Part shown: one piece after another, positions 1-9,032 of the stretch
Numbering within the stretch: position 1 is the first letter of the stretch
Layout of the letters: each line of letters opens with the position of its first letter
From: Marinoscillum furvescens DSM 4134
GTDB lineage: Bacteria > Bacteroidota > Bacteroidia > Cytophagales > Cyclobacteriaceae
DNA length: 64,000 nt
Assembly (NCBI RefSeq): GCF_003386095.1
Contig: NZ_QREG01000006.1
Location: forward strand, 1-64,000
Direction: 5' to 3'
Made by a program: the position numbers and the translations under genes
Notes under the pieces: generated by a model
What the model was told of the DNA's origin: nothing
Seen by the model: only the letters and a program-made list of their open reading frames with translations
The model's database searches: none

Positions 1-88
1 TCGGCTTCCTTCATGCAGGTCTTCACAGACAATACACTTGCCGCTCAGCTAGTACTTCCCCTCATCGGGCGTACAGAGGACTTGTCCC

Positions 89-111
89 TTTTTTTAAAAA
101 AAAAAAAAAAA
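89..111. repeat. Homopolymer tract T7-A16
   Basis: Seven T are followed directly by sixteen A in an intergenic stretch between the window edge and the tRNA-Leu terminator. No gene is recognised in 1-150. Such a long A tract is prone to length variation and to sequencing error. Confidence 0.8.
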
Positions 112-150
112 CTCACCTCCAAGTATTTGCGCCCTGCCGGGCGCACGCAT

Positions 151-187
151 AAAAAAACCCTGACAATCTATAGATTGCCAGGGTTTT
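151..187 (-). terminator. Rho-independent terminator of tRNA-Leu
   Basis: An 11-bp stem (CCCTGGCAATC pairing with GATTGTCAGGG, one G-U pair when read on the minus strand) with a TATA loop is followed by a run of T on the minus strand. It lies 3 bases beyond the 3' end of the tRNA, so it should end that transcript. Confidence 0.85.
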
Positions 188-190
188 CAG

Positions 191-272
191 TACCTGAGGC
201 CGGAATCGAACCGGCACTCCTTGCGGAACACGAGTTTGAGTCGTGCGCGTCTACCAGTTCCGCCACTCAGGC
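191..272 (-). tRNA. tRNA-Leu (anticodon CAA)
   Basis: The minus strand reads GCCTGAG at the 5' acceptor arm and CTCAGGT plus discriminator A at the 3' end. The D-arm (GGCGGAACTGGTAGACGC) has the type-II leucine pattern, the anticodon loop is CTCAAAC (anticodon CAA), a short variable arm follows, and the T-loop is GGTTCGATTCC. The 3' CCA is not encoded, as is usual in Bacteroidota. The first acceptor pair is G-U. Confidence 0.95.
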
Positions 273-420
273 ATCCGTTCAGAGTAGTTTCACCCTACCC
301 TGCTGATAAACGGATGGCAAAAGTATTTAAAGCATTCTTTTAAAACAAGGCTTTACCTTAGAAAGCAAAAACAAAAAACAACACCCCTTCCGACATCAAT
401 AATCAGTAAGGTGTATACCA

Positions 421-450
421 AAAAAAAGGCGCCCACTGAGCGCCTCTTTT
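421..450 (-). terminator. Terminator of the secreted-protein gene at 476-1069
   Basis: GGCGC/GCGCC stem with a 7-base loop, followed on the minus strand by seven T. It lies about 26 bases beyond the stop codon of the minus-strand gene at 476-1069. Confidence 0.75.
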
Positions 451-475
451 CACCTATTAGTCACATTTACCTAAA

Positions 476-1069
476 CTAAAACTCGAATTTTTCTTCTTTG
501 ATCAACTGATCATCATGATACAGCAGAAATGTTACTGCACCACTTTTAAGGTTAGAAAAATTGTATTTCTTATGAACCTGATGCGTATCAGCAAAAGCCT
601 CTTTGTATACCTGGTTTCGGTCATCATCCAGGATTACCAACGTCATATCCTTACCGTCTTTGTGAGATCCTACTACAGAGATAGCCTTACCATCCCATGG
701 AGTGAGAATGAAGTTGAACCCACTGATGTCGCCAATAGTCAACTCTTCAATGTAAAGCTCTTCTGCAGTAGCTACCTGCATTTCGTATGTTCCTTTAGGA
801 AGATTGGAAAGATCAAATTTCTTCACAAAACCTGAAGACTTGAAATTTTCCTTATAAACAAGCTGATCAACTTCGTCAAAAATTTGAATCTTAACATTCT
901 CCTCTTTTGCAGCCTGATAAATCACTTTGTAAAGCTTGTCTTCTTCTTCCGCTACGATCTTGCATACCGTTGCAAGATAAGCAGTGTCTGCTGCGCTTAC
1001 CATCGTGGCACTCAAAACTATTAAAAGTGCCAGTACGTGTTTGATTGAATGTTTCATAGTATTATTCAT
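476..1069 (-). CDS. Secreted protein with two T9SS-sorting-like repeats, unknown function
   Basis: The 197-residue product starts with a signal peptide (cut near VSAAD, about residue 27). The mature part has two similar beta-rich units, about residues 50-120 and 125-197, each with a 'VYKE-F ... KKF/YDFSNLP/KSG' pattern. These resemble the beta-sandwich of C-terminal sorting domains or DUF3244-type repeats, but there is no enzyme domain in front. Translation could start at the first ATG or four codons later at MKHSIKH; the second gives a more typical signal peptide. The gene is alone, with its own terminator downstream. The function is unknown; the family resemblance is inferred from the repeat pattern only. 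Confidence 0.7.
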   Translation of the reverse strand: MNNTMKHSIKHVLALLIVLSATMVSAADTAYLATVCKIVAEEEDKLYKVIYQAAKEENVKIQIFDEVDQLVYKENFKSSGFVKKFDLSNLPKGTYEMQVATAEELYIEELTIGDISGFNFILTPWDGKAISVVGSHKDGKDMTLVILDDDRNQVYKEAFADTHQVHKKYNFSNLKSGAVTFLLYHDDQLIKEEKFEF

Positions 1070-1360
1070 TTGCGTTATGAATTATGATACAAAGGTCAAT
1101 CAAAACCGACCTAATTCGCAAGCTTTAAGGCATTTTATTAGATGAATTAATTGTTAAGTTCTAAATATTTATAATTTTCATAATTGGACTCACCCCGATT
1201 GCTTAGATCGCAATTTACCCCCCTGTTGCAATGGTTTTCATTGCATTTTTTATACCCCATTTGGTAATATTCCAATAATCACCATAATTATTCGGAAATA
1301 CACCCAATTAATCTATATAAATCGAAAGTATATTCTGACTGAAATAGTCAAAGCGAAATT

Positions 1361-2368
1361 TTATTCTACAGGATAGAAAACACGCGTGAGCCATTGGGTA
1401 GAATCCGCATAAGATTCAGGGCCAGATACGTACTGCTCCCATGGATTCCCGGCAGTTTCATAGTTATAGTACAGTGAAAACTTCATGAGTTCGTCGTAGG
1501 CTTTGGCCAATTCACTATGTGGTCCCGTAAAGTCTGCCTGAATGGCAAAACCAGGATTTAGCTCACTAACCTGAAAATCGGCCAACTCCATCTCCGGGCT
1601 GATCGCCACAGGTACTCCGCATTCGAAACTCACCAGCTCCCGGTCAAATCTACGAAACACCACCATACGAGGACCAAGTGGCTCGATGCCCTTCACTGCC
1701 AGATAAGCATATATATCACCGAAATGTTGAGCCATGCGTGTAGCCATGAGAGCTGGGTCATTTACTGTGGAATCAGGTACCGCCAGATAATGCTGTGTGG
1801 ATATTTCCGTGAGGTGTACATTATACTTAAACACCGGCGCACTTTCCACTCGCTCTTTTAGCTGCTGAAGGCCGCTTTCATAATCCGCCCCCAAAAAGCC
1901 ATCGATACCGAGCATGAAAATTTTAGAAAGCCCCTTTACCTGATTTTCGTTGTAGGTCCAGGTCACCTCTGTCCCTCCTGCAGTAGGCGCCAGGAGAAAA
2001 GAAGCCACAGGTTCACTGGGGTAACCCTCAAACCTCATTTTGCAAACCACTTTATGATTTTTCTCAACAGCCACTATCTCCATAGACCCATCGCCCACAT
2101 CAGGGTTCTGACTAGACCAGTGAAAAGCTGCCCCCTCTCCAAAGGAAGGACCTTCATAGGTAAACTTCGTTTTAGGGTCACGCTGGGCCCATGGCGACCA
2201 GGTATTGAAATTCCGAAAAGAGATCAACTCCTGATATACCTCCTGAGGTGAAGCCCTAATCACCACGCTGCGTTCCATATGAGCCTCGTCGGGCAAAAAA
2301 TAGACTGCTCCAAAAATTGTGACCACTAAAAGCAATAAAATCACCAATAAAACCTTTATCGCTTTCAT
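1361..2368 (-). CDS. SRPBCC-family protein fused to a GyrI-like effector-binding domain
   Basis: The 335-residue protein has an N-terminal membrane helix (residues 5-25), then a START/polyketide-cyclase-like SRPBCC domain (about 30-175) with the typical 'SVVIRASPQEVYQELISFRNFNTWSPW' style opening. A GyrI-like/AraC effector-binding domain follows (about 185-335). Both domains bind small hydrophobic ligands in known families. The combination is common in Bacteroidota, but its ligand is not known. The anchored N terminus suggests it works at the periplasmic face or in the periplasm. It is divergent from the RDD gene, with 57 bases between the starts. The 291 bases downstream (1070-1360) are AT-rich with no gene visible. 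Confidence 0.8.
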   Translation of the reverse strand: MKAIKVLLVILLLLVVTIFGAVYFLPDEAHMERSVVIRASPQEVYQELISFRNFNTWSPWAQRDPKTKFTYEGPSFGEGAAFHWSSQNPDVGDGSMEIVAVEKNHKVVCKMRFEGYPSEPVASFLLAPTAGGTEVTWTYNENQVKGLSKIFMLGIDGFLGADYESGLQQLKERVESAPVFKYNVHLTEISTQHYLAVPDSTVNDPALMATRMAQHFGDIYAYLAVKGIEPLGPRMVVFRRFDRELVSFECGVPVAISPEMELADFQVSELNPGFAIQADFTGPHSELAKAYDELMKFSLYYNYETAGNPWEQYVSGPESYADSTQWLTRVFYPVE

Positions 2369-2425
2369 CTCTAGGTATCTTGTTGTTGTTTTTCCAATTT
2401 AGCTCAAATAAACCTAAAATACGGA

Positions 2426-2812
2426 ATGACATACGCTGGCTTTTGGCCACGGCTAATGGCCCATAATATTGACCTGCTTATCCTCCTCCCCTGTTACTAC
2501 CTGTTGAGTTTTGGAATAGATTCCAACAGGTGGTTATTCGTTGCCTGCAGTGTCTTCACGCTGTTATATGAAATTCTATTTGTCAGTAGCAAATGGAATG
2601 CCACACCCGGTAAACGTTGGATGAAACTGAAAGTTGTAGACCAACATGGGCAACCTCCTTCACCCTGGAGGTGTGCAGCACGTACACTTATTAAAATAGT
2701 CTCGGCGCTCACCTTTTTCATTGGCTTTTTGGTGGTAGCCCTCCACCCTGCCAAACGCGGGCTTCACGACCTATTCTCAAATACTTTCGTCATATTTGTG
2801 AAGAATGATTGA
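2426..2812 (+). CDS. RDD-family integral membrane protein
   Basis: The 128-residue protein begins 'YAGFWPRLMAHNIDLLIL', the RDD-family signature of an R and a D in the first membrane helix. Three hydrophobic segments lie at about 10-30, 35-55 and 90-112. 'NATPGKRWMKLKVVDQHG' between the second and third helices is the second conserved block of the family. Some RDD proteins carry Na+/H+ antiport activity, but most are uncharacterised. There is no clear partner gene; the next gene on the same strand (YqhA-like) is 75 bases away. Confidence 0.85.
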   Translation: MTYAGFWPRLMAHNIDLLILLPCYYLLSFGIDSNRWLFVACSVFTLLYEILFVSSKWNATPGKRWMKLKVVDQHGQPPSPWRCAARTLIKIVSALTFFIGFLVVALHPAKRGLHDLFSNTFVIFVKND

Positions 2813-2887
2813 TTTTTCATTTTGATCATTCGCAATTCAAAATGATATTATCGTATATTTCGGCTTTCATAACTATAGATATTGAAA

Positions 2888-3481
2888 ATGGCACAAGATT
2901 CAGGCATCAAAAAGTTTGAGAATTTTTTCGAAGGATTCATGTTTTGGAGTAGATGGGTACAGGCCCCTCTCTATACCGGTCTTATTTTAGGATCATTCCT
3001 CTATCTGGTAAAGTTTTTTCAGGAACTCTACCACACTTTTCAGCAAACAACTACACTCCACGAAACTGAGATGATGCTTCGCATCCTCGGGCTGGTGGAC
3101 ATCTCCATGGTAATGAACCTGGTAGTAATGGTAACTATAGGTGGATATTCCATCTTTACCAGTAGAATAGATGTAGACTCGCATGAAGACAAGCCGCTCT
3201 GGCTGGAAGACCTTGATGCTGGTCAGCTAAAGATTAAACTTGCAACCTCACTGGCATCCATCTCCGGGGTACAGCTCCTCAAGACTTTTATAGATTATCG
3301 TGAGGCAGAGCAAAAAGCCGGAGCCGAAGGAATCATCATCGAGATTGTGATCCACATGGTATTCATCATCTCGGCACTTCTCCTCGCACAAACTGAGAAA
3401 ATTACGCACAGCTACAAGCACGGACATGCCGCCGCACTCAAGTTTGGTGATGGCACTAAAGAAGAGGAAGACGAACACTAA
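2888..3481 (+). CDS. UPF0114/YqhA-family membrane protein
   Basis: The product has the YqhA family pattern: 'FEGFMFWSRWVQAPLYTGLILGS' in the first membrane helix, then 'DISMVMNLVVMVTIGGYSIFTS' and a third long C-terminal helix 'IIIEIVIHMVFIISALLLAQTEK'. The family is a small inner-membrane protein of unknown function. The ATG at 2888 (MAQDSG) is preferred to the in-frame TTG two codons upstream. A strong terminator follows the stop codon. Confidence 0.85.
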   Translation: MAQDSGIKKFENFFEGFMFWSRWVQAPLYTGLILGSFLYLVKFFQELYHTFQQTTTLHETEMMLRILGLVDISMVMNLVVMVTIGGYSIFTSRIDVDSHEDKPLWLEDLDAGQLKIKLATSLASISGVQLLKTFIDYREAEQKAGAEGIIIEIVIHMVFIISALLLAQTEKITHSYKHGHAAALKFGDGTKEEEDEH

Positions 3482-3504
3482 AAGTCTTCTTTGACAGACT
3501 TAAG

Positions 3505-3547
3505 AAAAGCCCCTGCTAAGAACATTTAGCAGGGGCTTTATTTTTTG
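3505..3547 (+). terminator. Terminator after the YqhA-like gene
   Basis: Stem AAGCCCCTGCTA/TAGCAGGGGCTT with a 7-base loop, followed by TTATTTTTT. It closes the 2888-3481 transcript. Confidence 0.85.
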
Positions 3548-3614
3548 TGGTCAGCAGCGCAGTTTGGGAAGAAATAGTATCTTCGAGCGAAGTACAACAA
3601 CTACCCCAAACAAC

Positions 3615-4859
3615 ATGACCTACACCCCAAAACCCGAGAGTCTAATGATGACTCATGGCTACAAACCAGAGCTATCTGAGGGAGCCATCAAATGCCCAAT
3701 TTTCCAAACCTCCACATTTGTTTTTAAGACCGCCCAGGAAGGCAAAGCTTTTTTCGAAGTAGCCTATGGCAAACGTGAAAAGCTACCCAACGAAGAGCTG
3801 GGATTGATCTATAGCCGCATCAACAACCCCGATCTGGAGATCCTGGAAAACCGCCTGTGCCTGTGGGACCAGGCCGAGGACTGTGCGGTATTCGAAAGCG
3901 GCATGTCTGCCATCACTACAGTACTTCTGGAGTTTTTGAAGCCTGGAGACCTACTGCTATATAGTCGCCCGATATACGGTGGCACTGATCATTTTATTCA
4001 TCACTTCTTACCCAAAATGGGGATTGATGTTCTGGGATTTAAACCCGGCCAGAGTGAAGCAGAAATCCTACAGCTACTAGAAGCCTCCGGCAAAAAAAGC
4101 CAGCTAAAGATGATTTTCGTAGAAACACCGGCCAACCCTACCAATGACCTGATAGACCTCTCCTGCTGCCGACGTATAGCCGATCAGCTGGAGCAGGACG
4201 AGCGCATACTCATCGCCACTGACAATACATACATGGGACCGCTCTGGCAGCACCCCCTCCAGCACGGAGCAGACCTGGTGATGTACTCAGCCACCAAATA
4301 CATAGGAGGCCATAGCGACATCATTGCCGGTGCAGTGCTCGGCTCCAAGCCACTGCTACAGCGTGTAAAAACACTGCGCACCTTTCTGGGCAATATGGCT
4401 GGACCCTGGACCGGATGGCTCATGATGCGCTCCCTAGAGACACTCAAGGTACGCATGGAAGAACAACAGAAAAATGCCCAACAGGTAGCTAAACACCTTG
4501 CAGACCATCCTAAAGTAGCCAGTGTAAACTACCTCGGACTCTTACAGCCTGGCGATCGTGGCTATGACATCTTCAGCAGACAGTGCCTTGGAAGTGGGGC
4601 CATGGTTTCATTTGAAATCAAAGGTGGCGAATCGGAAGCATTCACTTTCCTGAACCACCTCAAGCTCATCAAACTTGCCGTAAGTCTCGGCAGCACCGAG
4701 AGCCTGGCCCAGCACCCCAAGTCCATGACGCATGCCGGAGTGGACGATGAAGACCTTAAAACCATGCAAATTACTGACGCAAAGATCAGACTCTCTATAG
4801 GTGTAGAACACCACCAGGATATTATATGGGATATCGATCAGGCTTTACATCACGTGTAA
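3615..4859 (+). CDS. Cystathionine gamma-synthase-family PLP-dependent enzyme
   Basis: A Cys/Met-metabolism PLP enzyme of 414 residues. It carries the PLP-lysine motif 'SATKYIGGHSD', the substrate/PLP block 'YSRINNPDLEILENRL', and 'ESGMSAITT' and 'IYGGTDHF' typical of the cystathionine gamma-synthase, cystathionine gamma-lyase and methionine gamma-lyase fold. The opening 'TLMTHGYKPELSEGAIKCPIFQTSTF'-like block is typical of the annotated 'cystathionine gamma-synthase family' branch; the exact reaction cannot be fixed from sequence. An upstream in-frame ATG (3564) would add 17 poorly conserved residues, so the start at 3615 (MTYTPKPE) is preferred. The DUF4260-like gene follows 5 bases after the stop and is probably cotranscribed. 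Confidence 0.85.
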   Translation: MTYTPKPESLMMTHGYKPELSEGAIKCPIFQTSTFVFKTAQEGKAFFEVAYGKREKLPNEELGLIYSRINNPDLEILENRLCLWDQAEDCAVFESGMSAITTVLLEFLKPGDLLLYSRPIYGGTDHFIHHFLPKMGIDVLGFKPGQSEAEILQLLEASGKKSQLKMIFVETPANPTNDLIDLSCCRRIADQLEQDERILIATDNTYMGPLWQHPLQHGADLVMYSATKYIGGHSDIIAGAVLGSKPLLQRVKTLRTFLGNMAGPWTGWLMMRSLETLKVRMEEQQKNAQQVAKHLADHPKVASVNYLGLLQPGDRGYDIFSRQCLGSGAMVSFEIKGGESEAFTFLNHLKLIKLAVSLGSTESLAQHPKSMTHAGVDDEDLKTMQITDAKIRLSIGVEHHQDIIWDIDQALHHV

Positions 4860-4864
4860 CAACC

Positions 4865-5239
4865 ATGAATCAACTCTTAAAACTAGAAGAACTGGGCATT
4901 TTCGTATTAGCGATAGTGGGATTTAACATACTTCCTTATACATGGTGGTATTTTCCAGCGCTGTTGCTTTTGCCAGATATCGGCATGCTAGGGTATCTGG
5001 CAGGCTCCCGGGTAGGAGCGATTTGCTACAATTTTTTCCACCACCGCTTGCTAGCCAGCACATTGCTACTTGCTGGTTGGTATTTCCAAATGGATCAGTT
5101 GTATTTGGCAGGGATCATCCTCATAGCCCACATTTCGCTAGACCGAATGTTAGGGTATGGATTAAAGTTTAGTGATTCCTTTGCTCATACCCATCTTGGT
5201 TGGCTAAAGAATACTGCATCGGAGCATGATCAAAAGTAA
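4865..5239 (+). CDS. DUF4260-family membrane protein
   Basis: The 124-residue protein has four hydrophobic stretches and the DUF4260 pattern: an early 'EELGIFVLAIVGF', 'PDIGMLGYLAGSRVGAICYNFFHH' and the end 'LDRMLGYGLKFSDSFAHTHLGWL'. The function is unknown. The start at 4865 follows the previous gene closely; a longer reading from 4826 would overlap that gene. Its last 71 bases overlap, in the opposite direction, the end of the minus-strand gene at 5169-5849. Confidence 0.85.
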   Translation: MNQLLKLEELGIFVLAIVGFNILPYTWWYFPALLLLPDIGMLGYLAGSRVGAICYNFFHHRLLASTLLLAGWYFQMDQLYLAGIILIAHISLDRMLGYGLKFSDSFAHTHLGWLKNTASEHDQK

Positions 5240-5849
5240 CCTCCAGGTCTCGAATCTCGTGCAAGATACCTGTCAGCGTTTTCTGCTGATAGGTATCTGA
5301 CAGATGCTTAGACTTCAGCACCTCGTACATAGAGGCGTATATATCTATTTCATAGTCCTTCTTAGTACCCTCCGAGAGAATCAGCGCCTTCTTGGTGATG
5401 TACATTGCTTTGCGCAAAGACTTATTGAGCTCGTCAGCTTTGTTTTCTTCTCCCACACAGGCGAGCGCATGCTCCACTTGCAGGTAAGCCATAGCCAACA
5501 GCGCCCTTACATAGCAGTCATTGACCATTTCTGTATCCGGCACTCTGCTGAGATAAGCATCACGCATTTTGACTAGCGAAGGCAGCACCTCGTCCACCAG
5601 TTCCTGTCCAGATTTATGGTTGAGCCTGTCGCGCAGCAAGTACATCTTTCGTATAGCTGTAGACAGCTCCTGCTGACTCCTGTCATAATCTTCTTCTTGC
5701 AGATAGAGCTTAGAGTTAAACAAACAAATCACAGGTTCAATCGCTGTTTGTGTGAGCGTAACAGGCTGTACAGCCTGCTGAAATGCATCGATCACAAACA
5801 GGATATTGAAAGCAAACAGAGCAAATGTGAGGTATCGCAGTGGCCTCAT
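5169..5849 (-). CDS. Helical protein with N-terminal signal/anchor, unknown function
   Basis: The 226-residue product is not recognised. It has a hydrophobic N terminus (residues 5-25, likely a signal or membrane anchor) and is otherwise alpha-helical and charged, with no catalytic motif visible. It lies 5 bases downstream of the minus-strand gene at 5855-6439, another exported helical protein, so the two form an operon and may act together in the envelope. Its 3' end overlaps the DUF4260 gene by 71 bases. Confidence 0.65.
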   Translation of the reverse strand: MRPLRYLTFALFAFNILFVIDAFQQAVQPVTLTQTAIEPVICLFNSKLYLQEEDYDRSQQELSTAIRKMYLLRDRLNHKSGQELVDEVLPSLVKMRDAYLSRVPDTEMVNDCYVRALLAMAYLQVEHALACVGEENKADELNKSLRKAMYITKKALILSEGTKKDYEIDIYASMYEVLKSKHLSDTYQQKTLTGILHEIRDLEVTFDHAPMQYSLANQDGYEQRNH

Positions 5850-5854
5850 AGGCT

Positions 5855-6439
5855 TTAGTTCGGGTGATTTTCTGAAAGCAACTTCACCTCCTTCACCTGA
5901 TCTGGGTGAATGTGATGGATGTGCTTATCTATACTTACTACCTTCTTATCGATGTGCTTCAAAAACTTTCCCAGCTTAGTTTCCAGGACGAGTCGTTGCC
6001 CATCATAAGAGTACATTCCAGAGGCTTTTTGCAACTCTTCCTTGTTGCGCTCCAGATCTCGACGCGACAGACAGCTTTCCTTGAGAAAGCTCACAAATGA
6101 CTTTACACCGTATTCAGCTTCAAACTGCTGCAACTCTTTCATGGTCTTGCGGTATTCATGACTACTAATCTCCAGCTCCACCGTAGGATCCTTCATTAGA
6201 TCTAGCAACACAGAATCGTAGTGATGAATCAGAGAAAGTATCTCCAGGGTATTGTTCCTGAATTTGGCATCATTGCAAAGTAGTCCGAGCCCATCATAGG
6301 TCTTGAGTACATCTGATGCTTCCAGCCAGTGCTCCGTGAGCAGATCATATTCCTCCTCGATACTCGTTTGAGCAAACAAAGTGCTGATCGTACTCAGACT
6401 TAAAAAAATCAATACCGCTGTTCTTTTCATATTGGTCAA
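5855..6439 (-). CDS. Secreted helical protein, unknown function
   Basis: The 194-residue product has a clean signal peptide (MKRTAVLIFLSLSTISTLFAQ, starting at the second methionine) and a mature part that is almost entirely helical and rich in charged residues, ending in a His-rich segment (DKHIHHIHPD). No family is recognised. It is the first gene of a two-gene minus-strand unit with 5169-5849. The neighbouring chemoreceptor gene is divergent, with about 210 bases between the starts. Confidence 0.65.
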   Translation of the reverse strand: MTNMKRTAVLIFLSLSTISTLFAQTSIEEEYDLLTEHWLEASDVLKTYDGLGLLCNDAKFRNNTLEILSLIHHYDSVLLDLMKDPTVELEISSHEYRKTMKELQQFEAEYGVKSFVSFLKESCLSRRDLERNKEELQKASGMYSYDGQRLVLETKLGKFLKHIDKKVVSIDKHIHHIHPDQVKEVKLLSENHPN

Positions 6440-6648
6440 AAAGTCTATTTTCTCAACATCAAAAGTACCGCAGTAAATCGCCAGTTTTTATCGGAGTAAT
6501 TCACCAAAAAAAGGTCATTATAAATGCCGATATCTGGCATCCGTAAAACCACGTACCCGCCAAAATTAACCCAAGCATAACTCCCCGAATTCACGGTTTC
6601 AGCCACTCATCATTAATCTTGCAGATACGTTCACCCATTAGTGAGTAA

Positions 6649-7809
6649 TTGATGCAGATATTTCGAGGGCTTTCAGGTAAATTCTTAATTCCATATGGTC
6701 TCACCTTGCTTTTTGGAGGCTGGACATATTTCACCGTTAGTAATATGCTGGAGTATGAAGCCTTGCAAAAAAGTTTTCTAGCGATAAAACTAGATGTGCT
6801 AGAACTACGCAAACACGAAAAAGACTTTTTGGCCCGAGCCTATAAAGACACTACTTTCATCAATACCGGGAACAATGAGTACCTTACAGCTCATCGCACG
6901 ATCAGCCACCACCTCACCTCCCACCTTGACAGTCTCTCTCAGCACGGGAAAGTGGACGCTGTGCGTGCCAATGAAGCAAAAAAACTACTTACCAACTATT
7001 CAAGCACGTTTAATGAGTTGGCTACTCAGATTCAAGTCAAAGGTTTTAAAGACCATGGGCTGGTAGGAAAGCTAAGAGGAGCGATTCATTCGATAGAAAA
7101 TGCCAATATCACTTACAACAGGGCGTATATGCTCATGCTTCGGCGCCACGAAAAAGACTTTTTCTTAAGAAATGACCTACAGTATCTGAAGAAGTTTGAC
7201 CAGGCTGTAACTGACTTTCGAAAGCACCTAAATCAGCGCGTGGTAAGCGGCTCTCAAAGAAAAGAGCTACTACAACTACTGGACACGTACCAACAGCACT
7301 TCCATGAAGTGGTAAGTATCCAACAGGCAATAGGTCTCACAGAAAACAAAGGATTACACGGTGAGCTTCGCCATGCCATTCATCAGCTAGTACCCTATCT
7401 GGATGAGTTTATTCGCATCAACCAGACAAGAATAGATCAACGACAACAAGTCAGTCTGATCTCCCTAATTGGCTTTTTTGTCGTGATTGTGAGTATTGGA
7501 ATCATCATACTCAGGGTTCATATCCGTAAAATCACCCGAAACATCAACCTCATCAACCACAACGCCCACCTCCTCTCCCAAGGTGAGTTCCCTGTAAAGA
7601 AGCGAGTAAACTCCCGTGATGAGCTCGGCCAGGCACACCATGCACTCAATCGCCTGACGGATGGACTGATTGCCAAAACACAATTTGCCAACGACATACG
7701 AAACGGCAAACTAGACACTCATGTGGAGCTTCTAAGTAACAATGATCTGCTCGGCGCCTCACTGATAGAAATGAGGGACAATCTGGCCACTGTAGTGAAA
7801 AAGCAATAG
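6649..7809 (+). CDS. Chemoreceptor, N-terminal part (sensor, membrane and HAMP), ends at a frame change
   Basis: This is the first half of a methyl-accepting chemotaxis protein. Residues 10-30 form a membrane helix. Residues 35-265 form a helical periplasmic sensor with two copies of an 'LR(K/R)HEKDFL' and 'GL-G-LR-AIH' pattern, as in helical bimodular (HBM) ligand-binding domains. A second membrane helix (about 268-292) and a HAMP domain (about 293-380) follow. The reading frame stops at TAG (7807-7809) right after GTG AAA AAG CAA. The -1 frame stays open through this point and continues into the second half (7905-9032 and its upstream extension from about 7797), so both parts belong to one gene. 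One missing A in the A5 tract at 7798-7802 would explain the break. Confidence 0.85.
   Translation: MMQIFRGLSGKFLIPYGLTLLFGGWTYFTVSNMLEYEALQKSFLAIKLDVLELRKHEKDFLARAYKDTTFINTGNNEYLTAHRTISHHLTSHLDSLSQHGKVDAVRANEAKKLLTNYSSTFNELATQIQVKGFKDHGLVGKLRGAIHSIENANITYNRAYMLMLRRHEKDFFLRNDLQYLKKFDQAVTDFRKHLNQRVVSGSQRKELLQLLDTYQQHFHEVVSIQQAIGLTENKGLHGELRHAIHQLVPYLDEFIRINQTRIDQRQQVSLISLIGFFVVIVSIGIIILRVHIRKITRNINLINHNAHLLSQGEFPVKKRVNSRDELGQAHHALNRLTDGLIAKTQFANDIRNGKLDTHVELLSNNDLLGASLIEMRDNLATVVKKQ
7797..7809 (+). other. Frame-change site (A5 tract, AAA AAG CAA TAG) in the chemoreceptor gene
   Basis: Upstream coding is in the frame of GTG AAA AAG CAA TAG. Downstream coding is in the frame GAA AAA GCA ATA GAG GAA, which encodes '[16 protein letters not shown]' and runs on without a stop into the HAMP-like and signalling region. 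Adding one A would fuse them as VKKAIEEAG. AAA AAG can promote -1 ribosomal slippage, but the preceding base is G and not A, so the classical A-AAA-AAG heptamer is incomplete. Confidence 0.75.
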
Positions 7810-7904
7810 AGGAAGCTGGAATTAAAGGTAACCTTGGTGTACGCATAGATATCAGCAACCGCAGAGGAGCCTGGCTGGAGCTGAGCAAAGCCATCAACCA
7901 TCTA

Positions 7905-9032
7905 TTGGATTCTTTCTCGGAACCTTTCCAGCACATCAATAGCATCGCCAATGCACTGGCCAACGGCGACCTCACCCAGCGCTACGAGGCTAGCACTCAA
8001 GGTGATATTCAAAAAACTACCCAAAACATCAATCATGGCCTGGACAAAGTACAGTCACTTCTCAACCAAATTGCTTCCAGAGCAACTGAGATAGGTCAGT
8101 CCTCCGCTGAGCTCAACAGCTCCAGCCATGAGATGAAATACAACACAACAGAAATTGCCTCAGCAGTATCACAAATGAGCAATGGTTCAGCACATCAGCT
8201 AACCAAAGTGGATGAAGCCTCTGCTCTAATCGAGCATGCATTCAACTACAGCAACACGACAGACAAAATCTCCAAACAAATCTTTGAAACAGCTCAGCAG
8301 GGTAAAGCAACAAGCGAAGAGGGCGCTCAGATTGTCAACAATTTTATTGCTGCTATAGATACCATCGCCGAAACTTCCCAGTCTACACGCCTACTGATGG
8401 ACTCGCTCGTGGACCGCTCCAAAGAGATAGACCGGGTACTGAAAGTAATTGCCGAAATCTCCGCTCAAACCAACCTACTCGCACTAAATGCTGCAATAGA
8501 AGCCGCCCAGGCTGGCGACGCTGGACGCGGGTTTGCTGTGGTAGCAGATGAAATTCGCAAACTTGCCGAAAGCTCCAAAAACTCTACGCGAGAGATCGAA
8601 CAAATCGTAAAAGACATTCAGCGTGAAACGTCTGAAACTGAAAATGCCATCCAGCAGATGGATCGGCACGTAAAGGATGGACATAGCGCCTCCAAAAACG
8701 CCACCCGCGCCTTTGAAGACACTGCAAGTATGGCCGAAAAAACGGTAGCACTGTCGGAACAAATACTAGATGCTACAGGCAAACAAAAAGAAGACCTGGC
8801 CAATGTAGTGCGCATCACTGAGAGCGTAGTAGTGATAGCTGAGCAATCGGCCTCCGGCTCCGAAGAAATTGCCTCCTCTACTTCCCAATTATCACAAGGA
8901 ATGAGTCTTTTCAGTGAAAAATTTGACCGACTCGCTTATATTGCCACCTCTCTTGAAGAGGGGCTGACTCACTTCAAACTACATAAAGACTCAACTACCT
9001 ACACCAAAGACGCTGAATTGTCGCATGAGTGA
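7905..9032 (+). CDS. Chemoreceptor, C-terminal part (HAMP-like and MCP signalling domain)
   Basis: The ATG at 7905 is only the first methionine of this frame; the real coding sequence continues upstream to the frame-change site near 7797. The part before and after 7905 is a second HAMP-like unit ('[16 protein letters not shown]', '[17 protein letters not shown]'). It is followed by the long coiled-coil kinase-control domain with the hairpin tip '[19 protein letters not shown]' and '[16 protein letters not shown]', which bind CheA and CheW in known receptors. Translated alone, this piece would be a soluble signalling module with no sensor. The last 8 bases overlap the start of the pentapeptide-repeat gene. 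No che genes are in the window. Confidence 0.85.
   Translation: MDSFSEPFQHINSIANALANGDLTQRYEASTQGDIQKTTQNINHGLDKVQSLLNQIASRATEIGQSSAELNSSSHEMKYNTTEIASAVSQMSNGSAHQLTKVDEASALIEHAFNYSNTTDKISKQIFETAQQGKATSEEGAQIVNNFIAAIDTIAETSQSTRLLMDSLVDRSKEIDRVLKVIAEISAQTNLLALNAAIEAAQAGDAGRGFAVVADEIRKLAESSKNSTREIEQIVKDIQRETSETENAIQQMDRHVKDGHSASKNATRAFEDTASMAEKTVALSEQILDATGKQKEDLANVVRITESVVVIAEQSASGSEEIASSTSQLSQGMSLFSEKFDRLAYIATSLEEGLTHFKLHKDSTTYTKDAELSHE

Noticed and set aside
13-306. Plus-strand open frame spanning the poly-A tract and the tRNA
   Set aside because: It runs through the terminator and the tRNA-Leu gene (its 'VPEAGIEPALLAEHEFES' part is antisense tRNA), so it is not a gene.
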